The notes: generated by a model from the letters alone, not told the origin. Shown: positions 54,271 to 62,638, counted from the first letter of the stretch. The stretch is 64,000 nt of DNA from Gallionella sp. (GCA_030653355.1 JAURZN010000183.1:41138-105137); one strand, 5' to 3'. Made by a program: numbers and translations.

Positions 54271-55959
54271 ATGCAACAACAAAACATTTCACACATGCGT
54301 GTGAGCAACATCCGCCAGGGGAGAAATCCCCGTGCTTATTTTGATCCAGTCGAAATGGCCGAAATGGAAGCGTCAGTCTCTGCAAAGGGAGTGATTCAAC
54401 CAATCTTGATTCGTCCGGTTGAAGACTGGTTTGAAATTGTTGCCGGTGAGCGTCGTTGGCGTGCAGCTAAGAATGTGCATGGTGACAATTACGAAATCCC
54501 CGTCCTTGTGAAAAACATCACCTCGGAAGAGGCCGATGAGCTGGCTCTGATTGAGAACATTCAGCGCGCCAATATGAGTCCAACCGAAGAAGCCGCAGCA
54601 GCAGCCAGAATTCTTGGTCGTTGTGAAGGTAACCGTGACGAAGCAGCCAATCGTCTGGGTTGGACACGCAAAACGCTGGATAAGCGTCTTGCGCTGATGA
54701 ACTGTAGTCTGTCTGTGATGACTGCCCTGAATGAACGCAAGATCCAACTGGGTCATGCCGAATTGCTGGCGGCTACACCGAAGGATAGACAGGAGAAGGT
54801 GATTGCCAATTTACTTTCACGGCCATCGCTTCCGACTGTCGCTATATTCAAAGCGGGTTTGGAAGAAATTTCCCAGGCGATGTCCTTAGCAATCTTCGAT
54901 AAAACAGACTGTGCAAGCTGTCATCACAACAGTGGAAACCAACAAGCATTGTTTGCCGAGGCGGTATCTGCGGGACATTGCACAAACAGCGAGTGTTTCA
55001 ACAAGAAGACTGAGGACGTGTTGGAAGCCAAGAAGAAGTCCCTGGCAGAAAACTACCCTTGCGTTGTCATCGTCCGCCCGGGCGAGAACAACACAGTCAT
55101 CAAGTTGGTCGCAGAAGGTGCGACAGGCGTTGGTGCAGAACAAGCAGCAGCTTGCCGTAGTTGCAAGTCATACGGCGCGGCAATCAGTGCGGTACCCGGC
55201 AAAGTGGGTAACGTATATGAATCGCAATGCTTCGATTCCTCATGTCACACCAGGAAAGTCGGTGAACATTTGTTGGCGGAAAAGAAATCGGCTGAAAATC
55301 CGACGACTGTTCCAACAACGGCTAAATCGGCTGATTTGAAGGTTGTGACTGGGAAGGGGGCGGAGAAATCCACAACCACACCAAAATCTGCCATGACCTC
55401 TGTTCAGGACACTCAGCGTGTCGTGGAGTATCGGATCGGCATCTGGCGTAAGGCGTTGAAGAAAGAATTATTCGCGGATCCACATAAGAACTTGTGCGTG
55501 CTCATCGGTGTAATGATGACGCGCGGAGGGACGAATGTGTCATCTACAAAACTGGCAACCGGTTTTGAATCGCTAACATCGCAAAAGCCACCCGTCAGTA
55601 ATGTCGGTGATGCGGCTGCGATGGTTGCGAATGCGAACGACACAGTGCGCGCTCAAATGCTGTCTGGGATCGTAATTTCAATCACGGACAGCATCGAGAA
55701 ATCGCATCTGCCGGAAATGCTCAAATTCATGCAGGTGGATTTGGTAAAACACTGGAAACTCAACGCAGAGTTCCTTGAATTGCTCACCAAAAGTGAGATA
55801 GAGGTCATTGCGGAAGAACTCGGACTGAGGGCCGCGCTTGGCGAGAAATACGCTAAAGCAATCGGCGGCAAAAAGGACGAGATGATTAAAGCACTCCTGG
55901 CGGTCAAAGGCTTCGTTTACGAAGGCAAGATTCCAAAGGCTTTGCAGTTCACTGCTTAA
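54271..55959 (+). CDS. PRTRC-type ParB protein
   Basis: The ATG at 54271 (MQQQNISHMRVSNIRQGRNP) follows AAGGAG. The 562-residue protein has ParB N-terminal motifs (GVIQPILIRPV, VAGERRWRAAK, ALIENIQRANMSPTEEA) and an HTH (NRLGWTRKTLDKRLALMN), then cysteine clusters (CASCHH, CTNSECF, CRSCKSYG, CFDSSCH) likely to bind metal. It leads the PRTRC cassette (ParB-related, ThiF-related). No ParA lies nearby. Confidence 0.9.
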   Translation: MQQQNISHMRVSNIRQGRNPRAYFDPVEMAEMEASVSAKGVIQPILIRPVEDWFEIVAGERRWRAAKNVHGDNYEIPVLVKNITSEEADELALIENIQRANMSPTEEAAAAARILGRCEGNRDEAANRLGWTRKTLDKRLALMNCSLSVMTALNERKIQLGHAELLAATPKDRQEKVIANLLSRPSLPTVAIFKAGLEEISQAMSLAIFDKTDCASCHHNSGNQQALFAEAVSAGHCTNSECFNKKTEDVLEAKKKSLAENYPCVVIVRPGENNTVIKLVAEGATGVGAEQAAACRSCKSYGAAISAVPGKVGNVYESQCFDSSCHTRKVGEHLLAEKKSAENPTTVPTTAKSADLKVVTGKGAEKSTTTPKSAMTSVQDTQRVVEYRIGIWRKALKKELFADPHKNLCVLIGVMMTRGGTNVSSTKLATGFESLTSQKPPVSNVGDAAAMVANANDTVRAQMLSGIVISITDSIEKSHLPEMLKFMQVDLVKHWKLNAEFLELLTKSEIEVIAEELGLRAALGEKYAKAIGGKKDEMIKALLAVKGFVYEGKIPKALQFTA

Positions 55960-55962
55960 CAA

Positions 55963-56007
55963 CCCAACCGGGGACACTTCCCCGCAAGGGCATGGTGTCC
56001 CTTTTTT
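55963..56007 (+). promoter_or_regulatory. Attenuator-like leader of the PRTRC E gene
   Basis: Early stem CCC..CGGGGA.../TCCCCG..GGG; late stem GGGACAC/GTGTCCC followed by six T. AAGGAG and ATG 56032 follow. Confidence 0.62.
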
Positions 56008-56031
56008 GTTTTTCCAAAAAGGAGATTTACC

Positions 56032-56496
56032 ATGTTTACTGAACTTCAAATTTTGCTGGCCACCTTGGCTAGCCTGACTGTCTCTCTGGCCGCAAACACG
56101 GATGGCACCATTACGGTGACTGTCATTCCGAAAGGCGGCAAAGAAGGCAACACCCTCGATACCCCGCTGACACTCACCGGCACTGCCGCTGAGTTGGATG
56201 AGGGATTCGCTGGCATCTTGACCAGCTATGCGAACAAGCGTCAAAACTTGTTCGAGCAACTAGCTGCGACAGAAGCGATTCTGGAAGCTGCACAAAAGGA
56301 AGCGGCTGACAAAGCGAAGAAGTCCATCGCCAAGCCAGCTAATAAAACAGCCGCACCGGTCGCTGATGAGGCAGTAGGTTCGGATGACGAGGACGATGAT
56401 GAAGGGGACGCGAGCAGTACTGCGCCCTCATCACCGGTTTCTACAGAAGCTTGCACACCTGCGGCGGCACCAGATGCCAAAGCCTTGTGGGATTAA
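56032..56496 (+). CDS. PRTRC system protein E
   Basis: The 154-residue protein begins MFTELQILLATLASLTVSLA and then ITVTVIPKGGKEGNTLDTPL, as in PRTRC protein E, with an acidic low-complexity tail (DDEDDDEGDAS). Its molecular role is unknown. It precedes protein C by 15 bases, with GGGGAGG between. Confidence 0.85.
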   Translation: MFTELQILLATLASLTVSLAANTDGTITVTVIPKGGKEGNTLDTPLTLTGTAAELDEGFAGILTSYANKRQNLFEQLAATEAILEAAQKEAADKAKKSIAKPANKTAAPVADEAVGSDDEDDDEGDASSTAPSSPVSTEACTPAAAPDAKALWD

Positions 56497-56511
56497 GGGG
56501 AGGATGACGAA

Positions 56512-56721
56512 ATGGCTATCCAAACTACAACCCTGATGCGCTCATTTTCGTATGGCGGCATGACGCTTCCTGATCCTGGGAAAAGTTTGTCGCTTGAAGA
56601 AGTTCGCGATGTTTATGCAGCCGCTTACCCTGAACTGGTCTCTGCCTCCATTGAGGGCCCGGAAAAGAGGGGCGACAACCTGATCTACACGTTCAAAAAG
56701 GGCGTGGGGACGAAGGGGTAA
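56512..56721 (+). CDS. PRTRC system protein C, ubiquitin-like
   Basis: The 69-residue protein begins MAIQTTTLMRSFSYGGMTLP and has SLEEVRDVYAAAYPEL, consistent with a small beta-grasp fold as proposed for PRTRC C. It ends in a free glycine (GVGTKG), the feature an E1 would activate. With the ThiF, JAMM and E2-like genes next to it, it is the probable modifier of this cassette. Function is untested. Confidence 0.85.
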   Translation: MAIQTTTLMRSFSYGGMTLPDPGKSLSLEEVRDVYAAAYPELVSASIEGPEKRGDNLIYTFKKGVGTKG

Positions 56722-56780
56722 ATTATGGAGTCATCAGTGAGAGCAAGGTTAAAAGCCTTATCAAGGGGTGACTCCTCAAT

Positions 56781-56812
56781 CAGGCGGGCAGGGCTAGTGA
56801 TAGTCCCGCCTG
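56781..56812 (+). promoter_or_regulatory. Hairpin between PRTRC C and F genes
   Basis: CAGGCGGG (56781-56788) and CCCGCCTG (56805-56812) form a perfect 8-bp stem with a 16-base loop. No T-tract follows; GAGGAG and ATG 56832 come next. It may be a processing or attenuation hairpin inside the cassette. Confidence 0.5.
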
Positions 56813-56831
56813 CTTCTGAAGAGGAGCAATC

Positions 56832-57899
56832 ATGCGTAACAGCATTGGTTCAACTCGTGCATTCGTCAAAGAATGCACGAAAGGTAGACCTGTTGCTGCC
56901 TCCTCCGGGGGCTTTGCCACTTGTTTTCTGACTCTGCCCTTCATTTCTCAAAACGTACCATTTCGCTCGGTGCATGAAGAGAATGACAGGAAATGGTTGC
57001 AGGCAGCCAAGTTGTGTGCCGAGCTGGTTGGGGATGATGAACTTGTTATCAACAGCAAAACGACAGCGCGCGACATCATCAGTCAATCATTATCTGTATG
57101 GGCTTCCAGGCACTGCGCAGATATTCAGGTGCTGGACAGCTTCGAGCTTCTGGCTGCGCTGGATCATGATGCGTTCGATCTGGACTACGAACAGAAGCCT
57201 GAAAAGGATCTTCTGTTAATCGGAATTCAGTCACAGCAAGCAACGCCATACATCAACCTCAAAGCGAAAGTCGAGAGCTTGGAGGCGGTGTATCCGGGAC
57301 TCGGCCGAACTGCGATTAATTATGCAGAGTTGGCCGGATACCGGACGTTCACGGCGTTTACGCCGCAAGTGGCATTTCATCACGCCTCATACCTGTATTG
57401 GTATGGGACGGACAATGATGAAGATTTCGAGCAAGAACGGGACGCGTTTGTTGATGAGGATGAGATTGACGAAGGCATCTTGATGCCCAGTCAGTTTTTA
57501 GCTTCATTTCCAGACTATCTCTTAACAGGAGAAATATTGGAACGCGATGTGATTCAACGCATCGCGTCCGGTACGGACGAAGCGGGTGAAACGGCTAAGG
57601 TCATCCTGTCCATCATGGACTTGATAGACCAGGATGTCAGATTGCCTTATTCCAACAACTACTGCGGTGAGTCTGCCTTTTTCTCCTGCTACATGGGAGC
57701 CGGGGACGACATGCTTGGACGTGTGCTGGATGATTTTTATCAAAACACCGGCGATGGCGAATACACCGACATGTACGGAGTTGCGGAAGTCAAACTCGAC
57801 AAGCGGTCATTTCTGAAATGGAAAACCGAAATGGAGAAAGGCTTTGCGCTCTACACACAACTGGATCGCCTGATGCGTTACATCGGCGATGTTCAATAG
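56832..57899 (+). CDS. PRTRC system protein F
   Basis: The 355-residue protein begins MRNSIGSTRAFVKECTKGRP with GAGGAG upstream. It contains PTRC-F-type segments (AINYAELAGYRTFTAFTPQV, LPYSNNYCGESAFFSCYMGA) and a very acidic stretch near residue 200. No catalytic motif is evident. It lies between the ubiquitin-like C and the E2-like B genes. Confidence 0.82.
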   Translation: MRNSIGSTRAFVKECTKGRPVAASSGGFATCFLTLPFISQNVPFRSVHEENDRKWLQAAKLCAELVGDDELVINSKTTARDIISQSLSVWASRHCADIQVLDSFELLAALDHDAFDLDYEQKPEKDLLLIGIQSQQATPYINLKAKVESLEAVYPGLGRTAINYAELAGYRTFTAFTPQVAFHHASYLYWYGTDNDEDFEQERDAFVDEDEIDEGILMPSQFLASFPDYLLTGEILERDVIQRIASGTDEAGETAKVILSIMDLIDQDVRLPYSNNYCGESAFFSCYMGAGDDMLGRVLDDFYQNTGDGEYTDMYGVAEVKLDKRSFLKWKTEMEKGFALYTQLDRLMRYIGDVQ

Positions 57900-57911
57900 G
57901 AGGAGGACATC

Positions 57912-58643
57912 ATGCAAATTCCAGCAGCATGTATATCAAGCACACAGAAGGTGTACGAGATGTCCAGCGCGATCTTGTTGTACAGGGAACGCCACGGACA
58001 GACAGTATTTGCTTCAGTGCATGACGTAAAAATGAGCAAAGAGGGCGCGGCAACCATCGAGGCGGGCACGCCGGTTTCCAAGACGGGCCTCATGAAGATG
58101 ATGCAAACGCTCGTGCCGGAGGATTACGCGCCGGCAGAGTTGTTGGGGGGGCACATCCTCGCCAAAGGGAGCGACCACCTCGCGTGGTATTGCAAACCTC
58201 AAAAGCGACAGGTGTGGTTCAAAAACGATGAGCTTGGGCAAGATGTAAGCGCAACAACCGATCATCCTGGGCTGGTGTTCATCATCGGCAAGGGTCATTG
58301 GTATGTGTTCGCCGTAAAAGGCAACGAGCGCCCAATATCAGGCACGCCACTTTTTGTTTCTCCCTATCTCAACGTATGGAAGGGTGGGCATATCTGTACC
58401 GGGAATATCGAAACGCCGAAAGGCGCGATGAAGTTCAGTACGGAGGCGTGGGAAGAAGCGTTTTTCAGGAGCTACTTCACCCATCCTAACCAGCATGAAA
58501 AAGGTGCGCTGACCAAGTATCGCGGCGGGATATTCGCTCTCTGGCGTGCGTTGATGAAAGGTCGAGCATTTCCGACTAAATCATTGGTGTCGTCAGGCGA
58601 GACGCTTGGTCAGGCATTTGGAAGGACGGTGAAGTATGGATAG
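57912..58643 (+). CDS. PRTRC system protein B, E2-like
   Basis: The 243-residue protein has AGGAGGAGG before ATG 57912. It matches PRTRC B, a family linked by others to the ubiquitin-conjugating (E2) fold. A candidate catalytic cysteine, C162, lies in WKGGHICTGNIETP after a His (H160), reminiscent of the E2 active-site loop. It overlaps protein A. Confidence 0.83.
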   Translation: MQIPAACISSTQKVYEMSSAILLYRERHGQTVFASVHDVKMSKEGAATIEAGTPVSKTGLMKMMQTLVPEDYAPAELLGGHILAKGSDHLAWYCKPQKRQVWFKNDELGQDVSATTDHPGLVFIIGKGHWYVFAVKGNERPISGTPLFVSPYLNVWKGGHICTGNIETPKGAMKFSTEAWEEAFFRSYFTHPNQHEKGALTKYRGGIFALWRALMKGRAFPTKSLVSSGETLGQAFGRTVKYG

Positions 58644-59238
58644 CCGTGATGTTGCGCTGCAAAGCGTGATGCCCACGGTGATGGTGCCACGCTACGCTGA
58701 ACTGGAAGAACTGGACACGCCGGGCAATCGAATTTTGATGGCCGAAAACGGTGTCTGGCTGGAAGTTTGCCGCGCGTGGCTGTATGCGCGCATTCCGGTT
58801 TCACTCCCTTTGCGCATCCCGGTTCCATACGGGGTGATTTACGAGGAGTTGCGATTCGGTTTTGGCAAACTGCCCAAGGCGATGGTCGCTCAGTTCATCG
58901 AGCAAGCCAGAGTTCGTAGTCCAAATGAGTGTGCGGCATGGGGTGTCTGGAATCAACGGACGGACTCGTGGAAGCTGCTGATGCTCGAAGAGCGTTCAGT
59001 CGGAACCGATCATATCGAAGTCAACCTGCCCACACTGGAGGAGGGTGAACATAGGGTGATGGATCTGCACTCACATGGACTGCACGATGCTTTCTTTTCC
59101 AGGGAAGACAACCAGGATGACCGAGGCGAGACAAAAATCGCCGGAGTCATTGGAAATTTAGATAAGCCAGAGGTGACAGCATCTTTTCGCCTCTGTGCGA
59201 ACGGGGTGTTTCTGCCACTTCCATTTGAAAGCCCGTAA
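58636..59238 (+). CDS. PRTRC system protein A, JAMM-like peptidase
   Basis: The 200-residue protein has a complete JAMM metal motif: H145, H147, S155 and D158 in DLHSHGLHDAFFSREDNQDD (HxHx7SxxD). Such JAB-fold peptidases cleave ubiquitin-like conjugates or trim the modifier. It overlaps protein B by eight bases and precedes the ThiF gene. Confidence 0.88.
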   Translation: MDSRDVALQSVMPTVMVPRYAELEELDTPGNRILMAENGVWLEVCRAWLYARIPVSLPLRIPVPYGVIYEELRFGFGKLPKAMVAQFIEQARVRSPNECAAWGVWNQRTDSWKLLMLEERSVGTDHIEVNLPTLEEGEHRVMDLHSHGLHDAFFSREDNQDDRGETKIAGVIGNLDKPEVTASFRLCANGVFLPLPFESP

Positions 59239-59255
59239 GGGCGGGAAGGAAGCAC

Positions 59256-60083
59256 ATGATCCATAACATAGATTCACACCTGCTCACGCGGGCGGTAAAG
59301 GTGGTGTTGGTCGGAGCGGGTGGCACTGGCTCGCACGTCTTGCGACGGCTGGCCAACATTCATCTTGCCATGATCGAGCTAGGGCATCCGGCAGGTTTGG
59401 ATGTCATTGTTATCGATCCAGACACGGTGTCTAAAACCAACGTGGGGCGGCAGAATTTTTGGCCCTCCGATGTCGGGCAGTCGAAGGCTGAAATATTGGT
59501 CAACCGCTGCAACTTGTTGATGCAAACAGGATGGGTAGCTGAAGCCGCGAAAGTCACTGACGATACGCAGTTTTCCAACCCGGACATCGTGATCGGTTGC
59601 GTCGATAACAGGAAGGGCAGGGCAGCGATACTCAAGGCGCTCAAACGCAGTGTGTATTCATCAGCCTACTACCTGGATATTGGCAATCGTGAGCATGATG
59701 GACAGGTGGTATTGGGCGAGGTCTTCGGGGCGAGCTGCAAACGGGAAAGTCGTTTGCCTCACGTTGCAGACCTCTATCCAGACATCATCGACGGGTCGTT
59801 AGACGATAAGGACGATACGCCCAGTTGCAGTTTGGCTGAAGCGTTGGAAAAGCAGTCCCTGTTCATCAACGACACGATGGCGAATGCGGCATGTAATTTG
59901 TTGTGGGAGCTATTCCGTTACGGGCAGCTCACGCATCACGGCCAATTCGTCAATATAAGGTCAGGGCGTGCAACGCCGCTGGTCATTGATCCCGAAACGT
60001 GGAAGCGTTTTGGGTTTGAAGCAAAGCTCAAACCAAAGCGGTGCAGTAAGGTCGCAGAGGTGAGGGTGGCGCAGGACAGGTAG
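59256..60083 (+). CDS. PRTRC ThiF-family E1-like protein
   Basis: The 275-residue protein has the adenylation motif VVLVGAGGTGSHVLRRL (residues 16-32) and NVGRQNFWPSDVGQSKA with Arg65 and Lys77, as in ThiF/E1 enzymes. A Cys in TPSCSLAEALEKQ may form a thioester. It would activate the C-terminal glycine of protein C. It is the last PRTRC gene. Confidence 0.9.
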   Translation: MIHNIDSHLLTRAVKVVLVGAGGTGSHVLRRLANIHLAMIELGHPAGLDVIVIDPDTVSKTNVGRQNFWPSDVGQSKAEILVNRCNLLMQTGWVAEAAKVTDDTQFSNPDIVIGCVDNRKGRAAILKALKRSVYSSAYYLDIGNREHDGQVVLGEVFGASCKRESRLPHVADLYPDIIDGSLDDKDDTPSCSLAEALEKQSLFINDTMANAACNLLWELFRYGQLTHHGQFVNIRSGRATPLVIDPETWKRFGFEAKLKPKRCSKVAEVRVAQDR

Positions 60084-60128
60084 CAACGAGTCCCATCCTC
60101 GATTTTTGAGGATAGGGTCACGATGAAT

Positions 60129-60197
60129 CCCCTTGTTGGTTAATAGCCAAGAGGGGGCTTCACCAAGTTTTTTGCAGACTTGGTGAAGCCTCTTTTT
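60129..60197 (+). promoter_or_regulatory. Leader of the second microprotein with a perfect terminator-like stem
   Basis: Early pairing CCCCT..TTGG/CCAA.AGGGG overlaps a late perfect 12-bp stem GGCTTCACCAAG/CTTGGTGAAGCC followed by TCTTTTT. AAGGAG and ATG 60231 follow. The order and overlap match the other leaders, though the sequence differs. Confidence 0.6.
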
Positions 60198-60230
60198 GGC
60201 TTCCTTATCAATTAACCCAAGGAGATCATT

Positions 60231-60308
60231 ATGTTAGTCGTATTTTTGGCTTGCTGCATCACCGGTTACACCCTTAGTCGTCCAATCATTCGGATGCTAG
60301 GTCTGTAA
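60231..60308 (+). CDS. 25-aa membrane-like microprotein, copy 2
   Basis: It starts MLVVFLACCITGYTLSRPII and ends RMLGL. It is the same length as the ORF at 36959-37036, with 14 of 25 residues identical, including ACC, TGY, SRP, an Arg and the terminal GL. CAAGGAG precedes it, and a short frameshifted gene follows. It closes the maintenance region as copy 1 opens it. Confidence 0.75.
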   Translation: MLVVFLACCITGYTLSRPIIRMLGL

Positions 60309-60319
60309 GGAGATTCATC

Positions 60320-60473
60320 ATGTCGCTATCTGTCGAAATGAAAGTGTTTTTTGAAAAAGTGGCCAGCAAATTTTAGTCTGGCCTGTGACGTGCACCATGT
60401 TTTTTTGACTGGCAAAGAAGTAACGCCAGATGTGCGAAACAAGGTGCCGCAAGCACTGCGTCTTGCAGCCTGA
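60320..60473 (+). pseudogene. 50-aa small gene broken (or recoded) at UUU-UAG
   Basis: A good ribosome site (AAGGAG) precedes ATG 60320. The frame reads MSLSVEMKVFFEKVASKF and stops at TAG 60374-60376. Removing one T from the TTTT run joins it in frame to SLACDVHHVFLTGKEVTPDV and a stop at 60471-60473. The stop follows a UUU codon in a UUUU run, the geometry of +1 slippage seen in prfB. A plain one-base frameshift is the simpler reading. Confidence 0.55.
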
Positions 60474-60500
60474 TCGTAGGTCGCAGTGCCAACCATTCAA

Positions 60501-60532
60501 AACCAGCGCATTTGTTGTTGCGCTGGTTTTTT
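60501..60532 (+). terminator. Strong intrinsic terminator ending the maintenance region
   Basis: AACCAGCGCA/TGCGCTGGTT (10-bp perfect stem, 8-base loop) followed by six T. It closes the third unit after the PRTRC genes and the microprotein. Confidence 0.88.
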
Positions 60533-60621
60533 CGATCAACCTCGTATTAAACCCGCCCCCAAATACTCCACCTGTTTCAATCGAAACCGGCCAATAATTC
60601 CAAAAAATACCAAGCACAGAC

Positions 60622-60693
60622 TGTAAATATTGTTTACAAGCTCCACTATGTAAATGTAATATACAGATACTGAGCTGTAAGTTATCTTTACAG
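60622..60693 (+). promoter_or_regulatory. Two inverted-repeat operators upstream of hipB
   Basis: TGTAAA-5-TTTACA (60622-60638) and CTGTAA-7-TTACAG (60675-60693) are inverted repeats with matching TGTAA half-sites in an AT-rich promoter region. HipB represses its operon by binding two or more such sites. Their centres are about 54 bp apart, about five helical turns. Confidence 0.65.
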
Positions 60694-60735
60694 CCCCTGA
60701 TATGTATTTTTGCAAAGTTCATAACGGAGGAAAAA

Positions 60736-61134
60736 GTGAACTATTCCATTAAGACCCTCAGTCAGCTGCCCTTAATGCTCAAGGGGTTTCGCAAGGCGCG
60801 AGGGCTCACTCAGGCTGCCATGGCTGAAAAGTTGGGAATCACTCAGCAAAGTTATGCCTACTTTGAAGCCAATGCGGCGACAGCCACGCTTGACAGGCTT
60901 TTCATGGTGCTGCGCATATTGTGTGTTGAAATCTCTCTGGACCAGGCCGCTTCCGTCACAAGCATGGGCCAGAATTCCTCTGATGCGATGGGCAAGAACA
61001 TCACTATGATCAAAACTTCAAATAAGAAGATCGGCCAAACAGCCGGCACAGAAACGATTAAGGAAAAGAAACCGTCAGCGGATATAAAACTGGAGCGCAT
61101 TATTTCCATCACACAGAAGAAGGAAAGTTGGTGA
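60736..61134 (+). CDS. hipB: HipB-like antitoxin (Xre-family)
   Basis: The GTG at 60736 has CGGAGG upstream. The 132-residue protein has a Xre helix-turn-helix (FRKARGLTQAAMAEKLGITQ) and a long basic C-terminal extension beyond the usual HipB length (about 90). Its end overlaps or abuts hipA. Confidence 0.88.
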   Translation: MNYSIKTLSQLPLMLKGFRKARGLTQAAMAEKLGITQQSYAYFEANAATATLDRLFMVLRILCVEISLDQAASVTSMGQNSSDAMGKNITMIKTSNKKIGQTAGTETIKEKKPSADIKLERIISITQKKESW

Positions 61135-61136
61135 TC

Positions 61137-62474
61137 ATGGGGCGCCGCTCAAAGACAAAGAGGTTGAACATCTGGATGAACGGCATCCCTGTGGGGTACT
61201 GGGAGATCACCCGACAAGGCGAACGACTTCACTACTTCGATGAGTGGCTAACGGATGAACAGGCACGCCCTTTATCGTTGTCGCTCCCCTTCTTGCCGGG
61301 CAATGCGCCTTACCAGGGGCAGATCGTTACCGACTATTTCGACAATCTCTTGCCCGACAACGACGCCATTCGCCGTCGCTTGGCTATGCGTCATCAAACA
61401 GGTGGCATTGATCCCTTCCAGCTGCTGGCGAAGCTAGGCCGTGACTGCGTTGGCGCAATACAACTTCTTCCCGAAGATGAGATGCCAGCGGATGTGTATG
61501 AAATCCGGGGCGAGGTGTTGAACACAGCGCGGATTGCTCAACGACTACGCAATACCACGTCGGCTCAAGCCTTGGGGCAACATGATCACGACGAGGACCT
61601 GAGGCTTTCCATCGCGGGCGCGCAGGAAAAAACCGCCTTGTTGCGCCACGAAGGTAAATGGTGCCTGCCTCATGGAAGTACCCCGACAACTCACATTTTC
61701 AAACTGCCCTTAGGTCTGGTCGGCCATATGCAGGCCGATATGCGCACCTCGGTTGAAAACGAATGGTTGTGCTCGAAAATTGTGAATGCTTACGAAATTT
61801 CCATAGCGCGATGCGAAATTGAACACTTCGAGGACCAGAAAACGCTTGTTGTCGAGCGATTCGACCGAACACCATCCAGCGATGGTAGTTGGATTATCCG
61901 TCTTCCTCAGGAAGATATGTGTCAGGCAACGGGTACGTCACCCCTACGCAAATACCAGTCAGACGGCGGACCTGGCATTGCTCAGATCATGGAGCTGCTT
62001 CTCGGGTCGGACCATTCTGAACAGGATCGGAGGAACTTCTTCAAGACTCAGTTCATTTTTTGGGTGCTTGCTGCCACTGATGGCCACGGGAAAAACTTCA
62101 GCATTGCTCATCTGGCCGGGGGGCGCTATCGCGCCACGCCCATCTACGACGTACTTTCTGCTCACCCTGTAATCGGGAAAGGACGAAATCAAATCCCGCC
62201 GCAGAAAGCCAAACTCGCCATGGCGGTGCGGGGAAGCACCAATTACTACCTGATCGAGAAAATCCAGCGACGGCACTGGATTGCCCAGGCGCAGCAAGTC
62301 GGGCTTGGTGCTGCGGCGGCGGAGCAACTGATTGAAGAAATCATTGAGTCAACAGAGGCTGTGATTGATAACGTGAGCAAACTGTTGCCCGACAATTTTC
62401 CTATGGATCTCGCAGAGGCGATTTTCACGGGAATGAAAAGGCATTGTGCTAAGTTGGTCACTGTTCGCAGTTGA
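61137..62474 (+). CDS. hipA: HipA-like toxin kinase
   Basis: The ATG at 61137 has AAGGAAAG upstream. The 445-residue protein has HipA features: LSLPFLPGNAPYQG, LSIAGAQEKTALL, VERFDRTP, MCQATGTSP and ATDGHGKNFSIAHL with a conserved YDVLSAHPV. HipA is a serine kinase that inactivates glutamyl-tRNA synthetase and promotes persistence. The partner antitoxin is directly upstream. Confidence 0.92.
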   Translation: MGRRSKTKRLNIWMNGIPVGYWEITRQGERLHYFDEWLTDEQARPLSLSLPFLPGNAPYQGQIVTDYFDNLLPDNDAIRRRLAMRHQTGGIDPFQLLAKLGRDCVGAIQLLPEDEMPADVYEIRGEVLNTARIAQRLRNTTSAQALGQHDHDEDLRLSIAGAQEKTALLRHEGKWCLPHGSTPTTHIFKLPLGLVGHMQADMRTSVENEWLCSKIVNAYEISIARCEIEHFEDQKTLVVERFDRTPSSDGSWIIRLPQEDMCQATGTSPLRKYQSDGGPGIAQIMELLLGSDHSEQDRRNFFKTQFIFWVLAATDGHGKNFSIAHLAGGRYRATPIYDVLSAHPVIGKGRNQIPPQKAKLAMAVRGSTNYYLIEKIQRRHWIAQAQQVGLGAAAAEQLIEEIIESTEAVIDNVSKLLPDNFPMDLAEAIFTGMKRHCAKLVTVRS

Positions 62475-62595
62475 TGCACACCTGATACAGAAGCCCACAA
62501 TTTAATCAGTCCGTGACCGCTTTCTTGCGTACTTCGGAAGTTGAGCTTGATGCTATGTGACGTGCTGTTGCTTTATCCACATAACGCCAAGCCAA

Positions 62596-62638
62596 GTATC
62601 ATTCCTGATAATTCCTATTATCAGGAATGATACTTTTT
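62596..62638 (+). terminator. Intrinsic terminator-like inverted repeat after hipA
   Basis: A perfect 16-bp inverted repeat (GTATCATTCCTGATAA and its reverse complement) with a six-base loop, followed by CTTTTTG, lies 120 bp after the hipA stop. Its AT-rich stem could also be a regulator site. Confidence 0.65.

Noticed and set aside
36889..56007. Repeated GGGGACAC-type leaders as a CRISPR array
   Set aside because: Spacing is gene-sized and irregular, each copy sits before a gene, and the repeats form hairpins with T-tracts.
56725..56931. A 68-codon ORF between PRTRC C and F
   Set aside because: It overlaps the protein F gene by 100 bases and crosses the hairpin at 56781-56812; no family pattern is seen.
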